DNA from: an uncultured Eubacterium sp.
Lineage (GTDB): Bacteria > Bacillota > Clostridia > Lachnospirales > Lachnospiraceae
Length of the DNA stretch: 5,437 bases
Direction of reading: 5' to 3'
Assembly (NCBI GenBank): GCA_947573465.1
Contig: CANPET010000135.1
Location: forward strand, 1-5,437
Shown here: positions 1-5,166 of the stretch, in pieces
Position numbering within the stretch: position 1 is the first letter of the stretch
Layout: each line of letters begins with the position of its first letter
Made by a program: the position numbers and the translations under genes
Notes under the pieces: model-generated
What the model was told of the DNA's origin: nothing
The model's input: the letters and a program-made list of their open reading frames with translations, nothing else
Databases searched by the model: none

Positions 1-11
1 TTTTGTGCAAA

Positions 12-69
12 TTGACGAAGTATATACAAAAATTTACCTTTTGACCCTAACATCAGTTAAATATTACTA
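12..69 (+). promoter_or_regulatory. Possible promoter upstream of the response regulator gene (weak)
   Basis: Bases 1-107 contain no gene. Two -35-like hexamers are visible, TTGACG at 12-17 and TTGACC at 41-46. The best -10 candidate for the second is TATTAC at 62-67, with a short 15-base spacer, so the match is mediocre. The segment GCAAATT at 7-13 equals the first seven bases of the 14-base segment at 2208-2221, the upstream copy of the agrBD direct repeat, but the rest differs. Whether transcription starts here or further upstream cannot be decided, because the window begins only 107 bases before the gene. Confidence 0.25.
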
Positions 70-93
70 AAGTGGTTAAGGTGTTAATCTATT

Positions 94-98
94 GGAGG
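94..98 (+). promoter_or_regulatory. Ribosome binding site that sets the agrA start
   Basis: GGAGG lies nine bases before the ATG at 108. The reading frame stays open back to a GTG at 72, but that codon has no Shine-Dalgarno sequence and the extra residues are not part of a receiver domain. This site therefore favours the ATG at 108. A second in-frame ATG at 120, behind AAGGGA, is a possible alternative. Confidence 0.75.
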
Positions 99-107
99 TC
101 GGACCGG

Positions 108-842
108 ATGAATAAGGGAATGATAAAAATTGCCGTATGTGATGATGAAATCATTTTTGCTGAAAAGATGAAAATAATCATTGATACATATTGTATGAAA
201 AAGCAAATTCCCTGTGAAATTGATTTATATCAGTCGGGAAAGGAATTTATTACGGGCCATATTAAGATGATTGGTTATCATATTGTTTTTTTGGATATTA
301 ATATGGAAGAGGTAGATGGCTTGGAAACGGCAAGAGAATTACGAAAAATGTGCCGGGAAACATTTCTTATATTTGTGACAGCGTTTATCAATTATACTTT
401 GGAGGGATATAAAGTAGATGCAACCCGTTATCTGTTAAAGTCGTGCGGGAATTTTGAGGAGTCGGTATATGAAAGTTTAGACACAGTGTTTCAGAAAATG
501 GAATACACACCAGAGATAAAGAAAATTTGTTTTCAGGAAGGCTGTAAAAATATTGCAATGGAAAAGATATTATATATAGAAAGTGCATTGCATAGACTGA
601 CATTTTATATTTTGGATGAGGAGATTATTTCCTATACAATGTATGAAACCCTTAATAATATTTCGGGAATGTTTACGAAAGACTTTGTAAGGATTCATCA
701 AAGCTATTTGGTAAATCTAAGATTTATCAGAAAAATAGATGGAAGTGATTTGCTGTTATTCAATGATTTGTCCCTGCCTATAGCAAGGTCAAAATTAAAA
801 GAAGTACGCAACAGGGTTGCCATGTATAAAGGAGAGATATAA
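108..842 (+). CDS. agrA: LytTR-family response regulator, AgrA-like
   Basis: Cytoplasmic response regulator of 244 residues that should take a phosphoryl group from the sensor kinase encoded next and then bind DNA. The receiver domain spans about residues 5-125. It has the acidic pair D12-D13, the phospho-acceptor D63 in the motif FLDINM, T91 in FVTAF and K111 in YLLKS. The proline usually found after that lysine is missing, as also in Staphylococcus aureus AgrA. The LytTR DNA-binding domain spans about 138-240 and carries ESALHRL, RIHQSYLVN and PIARSKLKEV. H162, N203 and R227 line up with the DNA-contact residues known in S. aureus AgrA (alignment by eye). Length is normal for the family. 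The stop codon shares one base with the kinase start, indicating translational coupling. Its likely target is the direct repeat at 2209-2241. Family assignment is firm; the agrA name rests on the adjacent agrC-agrB-agrD genes. Confidence 0.93.
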   Translation: MNKGMIKIAVCDDEIIFAEKMKIIIDTYCMKKQIPCEIDLYQSGKEFITGHIKMIGYHIVFLDINMEEVDGLETARELRKMCRETFLIFVTAFINYTLEGYKVDATRYLLKSCGNFEESVYESLDTVFQKMEYTPEIKKICFQEGCKNIAMEKILYIESALHRLTFYILDEEIISYTMYETLNNISGMFTKDFVRIHQSYLVNLRFIRKIDGSDLLLFNDLSLPIARSKLKEVRNRVAMYKGEI

Positions 843-2143
843 TGTCAGGTTTTTTGCAGAGTTTTTCAATAATATTAGTGGAAACTGTTTGCTATATTAT
901 TTTTTTTGAGATATTTGCAGACAGCAATAAACGAGAAGGAGAAATTTTGGCATCAAGATTTTTGATGATTCTTTGTTTAAGCCTTTGCAGTTTTGCAGAC
1001 GCCTATCTTTTGCAGAAATATGAATATATAAGACTGATAGTTGATGCTGGAATAACGGCAATGATTTTGTCATTATATTTTAAGGTGAGATTTAGTAAAT
1101 GTCTTTTAATTGCTGTTGTATTCATGGGACTATTGTGGACTGCTGATTTCATAACCATATTGATATACCCAGCTTTATTACGGCAAGCCGCAGTAGAATC
1201 TGAAATAAAAAATTTTCTTGTAGTCATTTTAGCAAAGATGTTTTTGTTTTTAATTATTTTGATTATGAATAATATATTTCGGCGTAACGAAACAAAATAT
1301 ATTAAAGAAAAGGACTGGCTTGCTTTTTTAATCATGCCCATTTTTTCTATAGCAATCACTTCTGCTTTCATAAAAAATGTTCAGGCTGTTATGGAAACGG
1401 AATTAGAACAGCTTTTTGCCGGATTGGCATTTGGGATGGTTTGCATGAATGTCATTATGTTTTATTTTGTACAGAATATTGGTAAACGGAAGTATTTACT
1501 TCGTGAAAAGGCATTATTAGATTTGGAAACAAGAAATAGGCTGCAATTATATGAAACAATTACAGAAAAAGTGCAAAGCCAGAGAGAAGTTTCTCATGAA
1601 TATAAGAATCAGCTAACCTGTATCCAGTCATTATGTGAAAAAGAAGAATATGGCAAGCTGAAAGAGTATTTAAAACAAATTACAGGGGATGTGTTATATG
1701 ATTTTGACTATATTGACACCAACAATATATTTGCCAATTCTGTAATAAATGCAAAATATCAGGAGGCAGTCCAAAAGAATATTCTAGTGGTATGCAAGGT
1801 GAATGATTTGTCGGAGTTAACGATGAGTTCATCTGACTTGGTGGTTTTATTGTCTAATTTATTAAACAATGCAATCGAGGCTTGTGAGAAGTGTGGTAAG
1901 GAGCGAAGACTTAAACTCAAATGTGTCTATGAAGAGGGTGAACTTGTTCTTTCTATAAAAAATACCTATGATGGGAAATTAAATAAGGTGGGGGAAAAAC
2001 TATACACAACCAAAGTAAAAGAAAAAGAAAGTCATGGGATTGGACTGAAAAATGTAATGCGTATCATAGAGAATCATGGAGGATATTATGCCATAGAACA
2101 TATAGGAGAGGAATTTCGGATTTCTGTTATCATACCACAATAA
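842..2143 (+). CDS. agrC: Polytopic sensor histidine kinase, AgrC-like (GHKL type)
   Basis: Membrane sensor kinase of 433 residues, predicted to detect the extracellular cyclic peptide and phosphorylate the response regulator encoded just upstream. The N-terminal half has about seven hydrophobic segments, near residues 8-26, 38-56, 63-81, 86-112, 124-146, 159-177 and 189-211, as expected for an AgrC sensor. A helical linker at about 213-245 leads to the phospho-acceptor H252 in SHEYKNQL, a variant of the HDYKN box typical of this kinase class. The ATP-binding domain follows, with the N box SNLLNNAIEA at 338-347 and the G box HGIGL at 398-402, ending at IIPQ. AAAGGAG at 828-834 lies seven bases before the ATG, which overlaps the agrA stop by one base. 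The kinase appears intact. The ligand is inferred from the neighbouring agrB and agrD, not read from the sequence. Confidence 0.92.
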   Translation: MSGFLQSFSIILVETVCYIIFFEIFADSNKREGEILASRFLMILCLSLCSFADAYLLQKYEYIRLIVDAGITAMILSLYFKVRFSKCLLIAVVFMGLLWTADFITILIYPALLRQAAVESEIKNFLVVILAKMFLFLIILIMNNIFRRNETKYIKEKDWLAFLIMPIFSIAITSAFIKNVQAVMETELEQLFAGLAFGMVCMNVIMFYFVQNIGKRKYLLREKALLDLETRNRLQLYETITEKVQSQREVSHEYKNQLTCIQSLCEKEEYGKLKEYLKQITGDVLYDFDYIDTNNIFANSVINAKYQEAVQKNILVVCKVNDLSELTMSSSDLVVLLSNLLNNAIEACEKCGKERRLKLKCVYEEGELVLSIKNTYDGKLNKVGEKLYTTKVKEKESHGIGLKNVMRIIENHGGYYAIEHIGEEFRISVIIPQ

Positions 2144-2181
2144 TACAGTACATCAGGTGATTTTTTTCATGTGTTAGGAAA

Positions 2182-2199
2182 CTTTACTCTTTACTCTTT
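2182..2199 (+). repeat. Short tandem repeat CTTTACT x2.5
   Basis: The unit CTTTACT occurs twice in tandem, followed by a partial CTTT copy, in the gap between agrC and agrB just upstream of the operator-like direct repeat. It is pyrimidine-rich on this strand. It may be a simple slippage product, and no function can be read from it. Confidence 0.6.
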
Positions 2200-2207
2200 G
2201 GTCTTTT

Positions 2208-2241
2208 GCAAATTCTGCAATATTAGAACAAATTCTGCAAT
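2208..2241 (+). promoter_or_regulatory. Direct-repeat operator, candidate AgrA binding site for agrBD
   Basis: The 13-mer CAAATTCTGCAAT occurs at 2209-2221 and again, identically, at 2229-2241, a period of 20 bases or about two helical turns. The downstream copy ends five bases before the -35 candidate at 2247. LytTR activators such as S. aureus AgrA and streptococcal ComE bind paired direct repeats with about 20-22 base spacing just upstream of the -35, so the geometry fits. The repeat sequence differs from the staphylococcal AgrA box, as expected for a distant lineage. The repeat is seen directly; its use by the regulator encoded here is inferred. A weaker partial copy, TTTTGCAATAT at 2261-2271, lies inside the promoter and is out of phase. 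Confidence 0.65.
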
Positions 2242-2243
2242 GC

Positions 2244-2271
2244 ATATTGAAAAATTATATTTTTGCAATAT
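2244..2271 (+). repeat. Inverted repeat across the agrBD promoter spacer
   Basis: ATATTG at 2244-2249 pairs with CAATAT at 2266-2271, and inside it AAAA at 2251-2254 pairs with TTTT at 2261-2264. The arms are separated by one A-G mismatch and close on a six-base loop. The arms overlap the -35 and reach the -10 of the candidate promoter, so this may be an operator-like palindrome. It would also form a weak AU-rich hairpin in any read-through RNA from agrC. No T-run follows, so it is not a terminator. Confidence 0.45.
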
Positions 2272-2274
2272 ACT
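2247..2274 (+). promoter_or_regulatory. Candidate sigma-A promoter for agrBD
   Basis: TTGAAA at 2247-2252 matches the -35 consensus at five of six bases. TATACT at 2269-2274 matches the -10 consensus at five of six, with a 16-base spacer. A start point near 2280-2282 would put the ribosome site at the very 5' end of the message, giving an unusually short leader. The direct repeat immediately upstream supports regulated use. This is a reading by eye, not a measured start. Confidence 0.55.
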
Positions 2275-2281
2275 TCGAGGC

Positions 2282-2287
2282 AGGAGG
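2282..2287 (+). promoter_or_regulatory. Ribosome binding site that sets the agrB start
   Basis: AGGAGG lies six bases before the ATG at 2294. The frame is open back to a GTG at 2171, but that longer version lacks a ribosome site, would translate the promoter and direct repeats, and would add 41 residues not expected in AgrB. This site fixes the start at 2294. Confidence 0.85.
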
Positions 2288-2293
2288 TGCATT

Positions 2294-2875
2294 ATGGCGG
2301 AACGGACAATTAGAAGATTAGTTGGTTTGCTATTAAAGAATGGATTGATTTCTGAAGTAGAATATGACGATTTTGTGTATGTTTTGCTTGGGGATGTCGA
2401 GAGTTTGATAGTAATAACAAGTATATTGCTCATTGGCATTATAATAGGACAAGTCGTACCGACGGCAGCTTTTTTGATTTGTTTTTTTTCTCTTAGGAAA
2501 AGAACTGGTGGCTATCATTTGGATTCCTACTTGAAATGCTATATTGGGACGTTGTGTCTATATGTAATGATAACAGTCATTGCGTACACAGCTCTTGAAT
2601 GTACGGAGATTCTTCTTTGTTTCGCATTAATTGCTATGGTAGTGGTTATGTGGTTTGGAAGCATTAATCACCCGGCTATGAATATGGAGACTGATGAAGT
2701 GCAGGAATCAAAAACGATGTCAAGAATTGTTGTTAGCATGGAAATTTCTGTAATTCTGTTTCTAAAATGGTTAGGGAATGCAGAAATGATTGTTGCATAT
2801 TTATCTTTAGCAATTGTGTTGTGTGCAATTCTCCTTGTTTTAGCAAAATTAACCGGGCAGGAGGTGAAGGTATGA
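2294..2875 (+). CDS. agrB: AgrB-family membrane cysteine peptidase (autoinducer processing)
   Basis: Integral membrane endopeptidase of 193 residues that cuts the AgrD precursor on the C-terminal side of its core and helps close the thiolactone ring. The family signature is clear: R68-K-R-T-G-G-Y-H75-L-D-S-Y-L-K-C82. H75 and C82 correspond to the catalytic His and Cys of S. aureus AgrB (H77 and C84), with the same seven-residue spacing. Further family features are the conserved stretch around H126-P127 followed by a polar loop, and several hydrophobic segments, near 37-66, 83-101, 104-122 and 148-187. Length fits the usual 190-210 residues. The stop overlaps the agrD start as ATGA, so the two are probably co-translated. 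The gene is separated from agrC by 150 bases that carry a promoter candidate, suggesting agrBD can be transcribed independently of the sensor genes. Confidence 0.95.
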   Translation: MAERTIRRLVGLLLKNGLISEVEYDDFVYVLLGDVESLIVITSILLIGIIIGQVVPTAAFLICFFSLRKRTGGYHLDSYLKCYIGTLCLYVMITVIAYTALECTEILLCFALIAMVVVMWFGSINHPAMNMETDEVQESKTMSRIVVSMEISVILFLKWLGNAEMIVAYLSLAIVLCAILLVLAKLTGQEVKV

Positions 2876-3009
2876 AGGTAAACACTAAGAAAATTTTACA
2901 GAAACTGGAAAAAGTGACAAGAATTAGAGTTGAACAGGAGACAAACAGATGGCCTCCGTTGTGCAAAGGGGCACTGCATCAGCCAAAGAGACCAAAGAAA
3001 AGAATATAG
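2872..3009 (+). CDS. agrD: AgrD-like cyclic lactone autoinducer peptide precursor
   Basis: Precursor of 45 residues for a secreted cyclic signalling peptide. It has the three-part plan of AgrD: a basic amphipathic N-terminal helix (about residues 1-20), a core, and a charged C-terminal recognition tail. The segment 25-38 reads NRWPPLCKGALHQP. Clostridium perfringens AgrD has CLWFT followed directly by HQPEEP; by analogy the ring here is C31-K-G-A-L35, closed between the C31 side chain and the L35 carboxyl, with AgrB cutting before H36. W27-P28-P29-L30 would form part of the N-terminal tail; the exact N-terminal cut is not predictable. A near-ideal ribosome site, AGGAGGTGA at 2859-2867, lies in the end of agrB, and the start overlaps the agrB stop by four bases. 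The sole cysteine is the core one. The tail KRPKKRI is strongly basic, unlike the acidic staphylococcal tail. Confidence 0.9.
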   Translation: MKVNTKKILQKLEKVTRIRVEQETNRWPPLCKGALHQPKRPKKRI

Positions 3010-3059
3010 AAAAAGGTTCTATTTCTTTTAGAATGTTCATTCAATATCAAGAAAGAGGA

Positions 3060-3095
3060 TGTGTAGACACATTTTAACGCAATTACATATGTAAT
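3060..3095 (+). promoter_or_regulatory. Two palindromes and a possible promoter before the secreted-protein gene
   Basis: TGTGT at 3060-3064 and ACACA at 3067-3071 form an inverted repeat around two bases. ATTACATATGTAAT at 3082-3095 is a perfect 14-base palindrome. A -35-like TAGACA at 3064-3069 overlaps the first. The -10 candidates TATGTA (3088-3093, spacer 18) or TGTAAT (3090-3095, spacer 20) lie in the second. The elements could be operator sites over a promoter for the gene at 3124, but spacing is not ideal and read-through from agrD is equally possible. Confidence 0.35.
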
Positions 3096-3123
3096 CAGAA
3101 AAGTAAAATGGAGGGAAATAGTA

Positions 3124-3525
3124 ATGATGAAACAGAAATTAGCAAAGATATTATGTGCAAGCTTACTGGTATCGACAATTTTAGGAACAAGTGCATTTGC
3201 AGCAGGAAGAGAAACATATACGGCATATAAGATTCCTAAGCTACAGGGGAATAACTATACTGGAACACATACTAAGGAAAATGACAGAGAGTATATTACA
3301 AATGAGGTAACAGCAACGACAGATGTTGGCACAGTGACCTTTTGGGCGGCAAATGTGGACCATGACCAGATTTCAGGGGATTATGACCAAAAAGTAGGAA
3401 ATAAGTCTACGCTGATGTTTACAGTATCAGGATATAAGAAAGACAAACAAGTCTGCATGGGAATGGAGAATGCAAATTTGTCATTAACAACCGGATATGT
3501 TTCAGGTTGGGTAAATTTTCATTAA
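3124..3525 (+). CDS. Small secreted protein of unknown function (DUF2712-like)
   Basis: Predicted exported protein of 133 residues. A typical signal peptide is present: basic start MMKQKLAK, hydrophobic stretch about 9-22, and an AFA motif giving probable cleavage after A26. The mature part of about 107 residues is polar, rich in T, N, D, K, Y and G, and has a single cysteine, C111. No catalytic motif or transmembrane segment is recognisable. The layout, with GTVTFWAAN at 69-77, a glycine after a polar run, then MGMEN and a final VSGWV, resembles my recollection of DUF2712-type secreted proteins of Firmicutes; this is not a database result. GGAGGG at 3110-3115 sits eight bases before the first of two adjacent ATG codons (3124 and 3127). 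Its place between agrD and transporter-like genes suggests a quorum-controlled secreted product, perhaps a bacteriocin-like or surface-acting protein, but that is inference. Confidence 0.8.
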   Translation: MMKQKLAKILCASLLVSTILGTSAFAAGRETYTAYKIPKLQGNNYTGTHTKENDREYITNEVTATTDVGTVTFWAANVDHDQISGDYDQKVGNKSTLMFTVSGYKKDKQVCMGMENANLSLTTGYVSGWVNFH

Positions 3526-3560
3526 TTAAAACATCGGCATATGTGAATGTGTGATGAGAA

Positions 3561-3607
3561 CGGTAATCATAGAACTTTTAATAATTGTAAGGATTCTATG
3601 ATTACCG
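3561..3607 (+). repeat. Perfect 14-bp inverted repeat / stem-loop
   Basis: CGGTAATCATAGAA at 3561-3574 is exactly complementary to TTCTATGATTACCG at 3594-3607, with a 19-base loop. Four more pairs, one of them G-U, can form inside if A3593 is bulged out. The element fills the 120-base gap between the secreted-protein gene and the first membrane gene. No T-run follows on either strand, so it is not a standard intrinsic terminator. It could protect the 3' end of the upstream message, act as a processing site that lowers downstream expression, or be a protein-binding site. Confidence 0.8.
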
Positions 3608-3630
3608 AAATTCGAGCAGGAGTTGGAAAA

Positions 3631-3636
3631 GAGGAG
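3631..3636 (+). promoter_or_regulatory. Ribosome binding site that sets the start of the first membrane gene
   Basis: GAGGAG lies nine bases before the ATG at 3646. An in-frame ATG at 3547 exists, but it has no ribosome site and would place the whole stem-loop inside the coding region, adding a polar 33-residue stretch before the first membrane helix. The start at 3646 is preferred. Confidence 0.75.
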
Positions 3637-3645
3637 TTGAAAAAG

Positions 3646-4455
3646 ATGAAATGTATTCGTTTCTTTGTGAAAAATCAAATTAATCGGTCCGAGTTTAAGG
3701 TGACTTTTGTGATACTTTTTTTGCTTGGCACAGGCGGCATGATAATGGGATATGCACAAAATTATCAGAATGATTTGGTATTTTTGAGGAGTGCGGCTGA
3801 TAATTTTTTGCTAACATCAACGGAAAGCCGGGTTATTAAAATGATGTTTTCCCTTTGTTTTCCGTTGCTTGCAGCAGCCTTATGTACCGGTTATAGAAGA
3901 GGAAATGCTCTTTTTTCCATGTTAAGAATGAATAAGAAACAGTACATTTATGGAAATGCACTGGTAGTTATTGGCATTACTGTCATAAGTTTTATGTCGG
4001 TGCTTGGGCTGAACCAGTTATTATGTTTTGTGGCATTTCCCCTGTCAGGCTCAGATAACCGATGGGGGATGACGGAATATGATTTGATGAACAGTTTTCA
4101 GGCAGATTTATTGTTTGATATATGGAGTGTGCAGAATCCATATGTTTACAATCTGTTATATATAGTGATTATCAGTATACTGGCGGGTGGTATTGCTTTT
4201 TTGGACTATGGGCTGGGATATGTGAAAAGGCTGGGGCAGTTAAAACCAGTTCTGCTGTCAGTATTGGTGTTTTTAGTATTCATTGCATTATTTGTGATTG
4301 GTGATTTGCTGGATATTCCGGCAATTAGTTTTTTGGCATATATAGAGCCCGGACATGCGGTGAATCTGGTGCAGTATGCGGCTTTTACAGGATGTATTTA
4401 TGTGTTGGGGATGGTTTTAACCATAAAGGGGAAAAAAGAATATGAATACATTTAG
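3646..4455 (+). CDS. Polytopic membrane protein, ABC-2-type permease-like
   Basis: Membrane protein of 269 residues with about six hydrophobic segments, near 18-37, 66-82, 101-130, 166-188, 200-220 and 243-261. A short basic cytoplasmic start (MKCIRFFVKNQINRSEFK) precedes the first helix. Between helices 2 and 3 it has YRRGNALFSMLRMNKKQYIYG, a charged loop of the kind found in ABC-2 permeases between the second and third helices. No ATP-binding motif is present, so energy would have to come from a separate ATPase. The next gene begins 14 bases before this one ends, pointing to coupled translation and probably a two-part membrane complex. I recognise the general architecture but not a named family. 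Candidate roles are export of, or immunity to, the secreted protein encoded upstream; neither is proven by the sequence. Confidence 0.75.
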   Translation: MKCIRFFVKNQINRSEFKVTFVILFLLGTGGMIMGYAQNYQNDLVFLRSAADNFLLTSTESRVIKMMFSLCFPLLAAALCTGYRRGNALFSMLRMNKKQYIYGNALVVIGITVISFMSVLGLNQLLCFVAFPLSGSDNRWGMTEYDLMNSFQADLLFDIWSVQNPYVYNLLYIVIISILAGGIAFLDYGLGYVKRLGQLKPVLLSVLVFLVFIALFVIGDLLDIPAISFLAYIEPGHAVNLVQYAAFTGCIYVLGMVLTIKGKKEYEYI

Positions 4456-5146
4456 AAGTAAGGGGGTATTCCCGGGAGTAATGGTGTTAACCAGTATGTT
4501 TATGCTGGTGCTCGGATTCAGGGTGATTCGTACCGGAGTGACAGTAAGCATATTTTACATATATTCCATGACAGTAGTGGATGTTGTTCTGCTTGGCCTT
4601 ATCCTTCCGGTCATATCTGTGTTAATTATAAAAGAAGTGAATGGCCAGATGGTAAGCAGCAGATTACTGGCATGGAACAGCAGGCTGGTGTGGTGGAAGG
4701 AATTAAAAAAGAGTCTGTTAAAAATCTGTCTGGTGTATTCTGCGGTTATTATATTGCCGGTTTTCATTTTGGCGAATGTGTTTGTAGGAAGAATAAGAAC
4801 ATCCGGGGAATGGGTTTATATGCTGTTCCTGTTTTTATCTTATTTTATGTATTTTTATCTGTTGGCATTATGTATTTTGGTTTTGGAAATAAAATTCCAT
4901 CAAAGCCTTCTGGCAGTCAGTTTTGTACTGTTAGTTTCATTTCTGCCGAATGTATTCGCATTTTTATTTCGGAAATCCGGTATCCCGACTATCAGCGGAT
5001 TTTTGGATTTAAGCTATGCGTTGGAGGGGGATAACTTTTACTGGTACCAGTGTGAGAGAGTATGTGTAATACTGCTAATTCTGTTAATCCTGATAGAAAA
5101 AGCGGGTAGAGTTTTTATAAAAAAGCAGGATATATACTGGAAATAG
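4442..5146 (+). CDS. Second polytopic membrane protein, ABC-2-type permease-like
   Basis: Membrane protein of 234 residues with about six hydrophobic segments, near 11-27, 45-64, 92-113, 125-150, 156-176 and 206-219. After the second helix comes a basic loop with the charged pair K64-E65, RLLAWNSR and WWKELKK, matching the cytoplasmic loop position seen in ABC-2 permeases. The C-terminus FIKKQDIYWK resembles the K-x-D-x-x-W ends of small permease subunits in bacteriocin-type ABC transporters. AAAGGGG at 4425-4431 lies ten bases before the ATG; the start overlaps the previous gene by 14 bases. No enzyme motif is visible. It is probably a partner subunit of the preceding membrane protein. The family could not be named with certainty. 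Confidence 0.75.
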   Translation: MNTFRSKGVFPGVMVLTSMFMLVLGFRVIRTGVTVSIFYIYSMTVVDVVLLGLILPVISVLIIKEVNGQMVSSRLLAWNSRLVWWKELKKSLLKICLVYSAVIILPVFILANVFVGRIRTSGEWVYMLFLFLSYFMYFYLLALCILVLEIKFHQSLLAVSFVLLVSFLPNVFAFLFRKSGIPTISGFLDLSYALEGDNFYWYQCERVCVILLILLILIEKAGRVFIKKQDIYWK

Positions 5147-5166
5147 AAGTTTGGGGGGAGACAGGG

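Noticed and set aside
56..87. Three GTTAA pentamers (56-60, 75-79, 83-87) resembling the staphylococcal AgrA box ACAGTTAAG
   Set aside because: Flanking bases do not match each other, the spacings (19 and 8) are irregular, and the sites lie downstream of the likely -35. Pentamers like this are common in AT-rich DNA.
1003..1371. 122-residue open frame on the minus strand within agrC
   Set aside because: It has no recognisable domain and lies entirely within the intact kinase membrane region, whose hydrophobic codons leave the opposite strand open.
2152..2167. Possible terminator after agrC: ATCAGGTGAT followed by seven T
   Set aside because: The only stem is ATCA/TGAT with a two-base loop, which cannot fold stably; the T-run alone is not enough.
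2171..2293. 41-residue N-terminal extension of AgrB from a GTG at 2171
   Set aside because: No ribosome site, would translate the direct repeats and promoter, and exceeds the usual AgrB length; the AGGAGG at 2282 supports the ATG at 2294.
3006..3029. Possible attenuator after agrD: ATAGAA / TTCTAT stem followed by a U-rich stretch
   Set aside because: The six-pair stem is almost all A-T, overlaps the agrD stop codon, and the U-run is interrupted by C; too weak to call a terminator.
3016..3045. GTTCTATT / GTTCATTC as a second AgrA-type direct repeat before the secreted-protein gene
   Set aside because: The copies need a one-base shift to align, differ from the 2209-2241 repeat, and sit about 20 bases from the -35 candidate.
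3597..3602. TATGAT as a -10 element for the membrane genes
   Set aside because: It lies inside the right arm of the inverted repeat and no acceptable -35 is found 16-18 bases upstream.
4672..5034. 120-residue open frame on the plus strand inside the second membrane gene
   Set aside because: It is out of frame with a well-formed membrane protein gene that has its own ribosome site, and its product resembles nothing recognisable.
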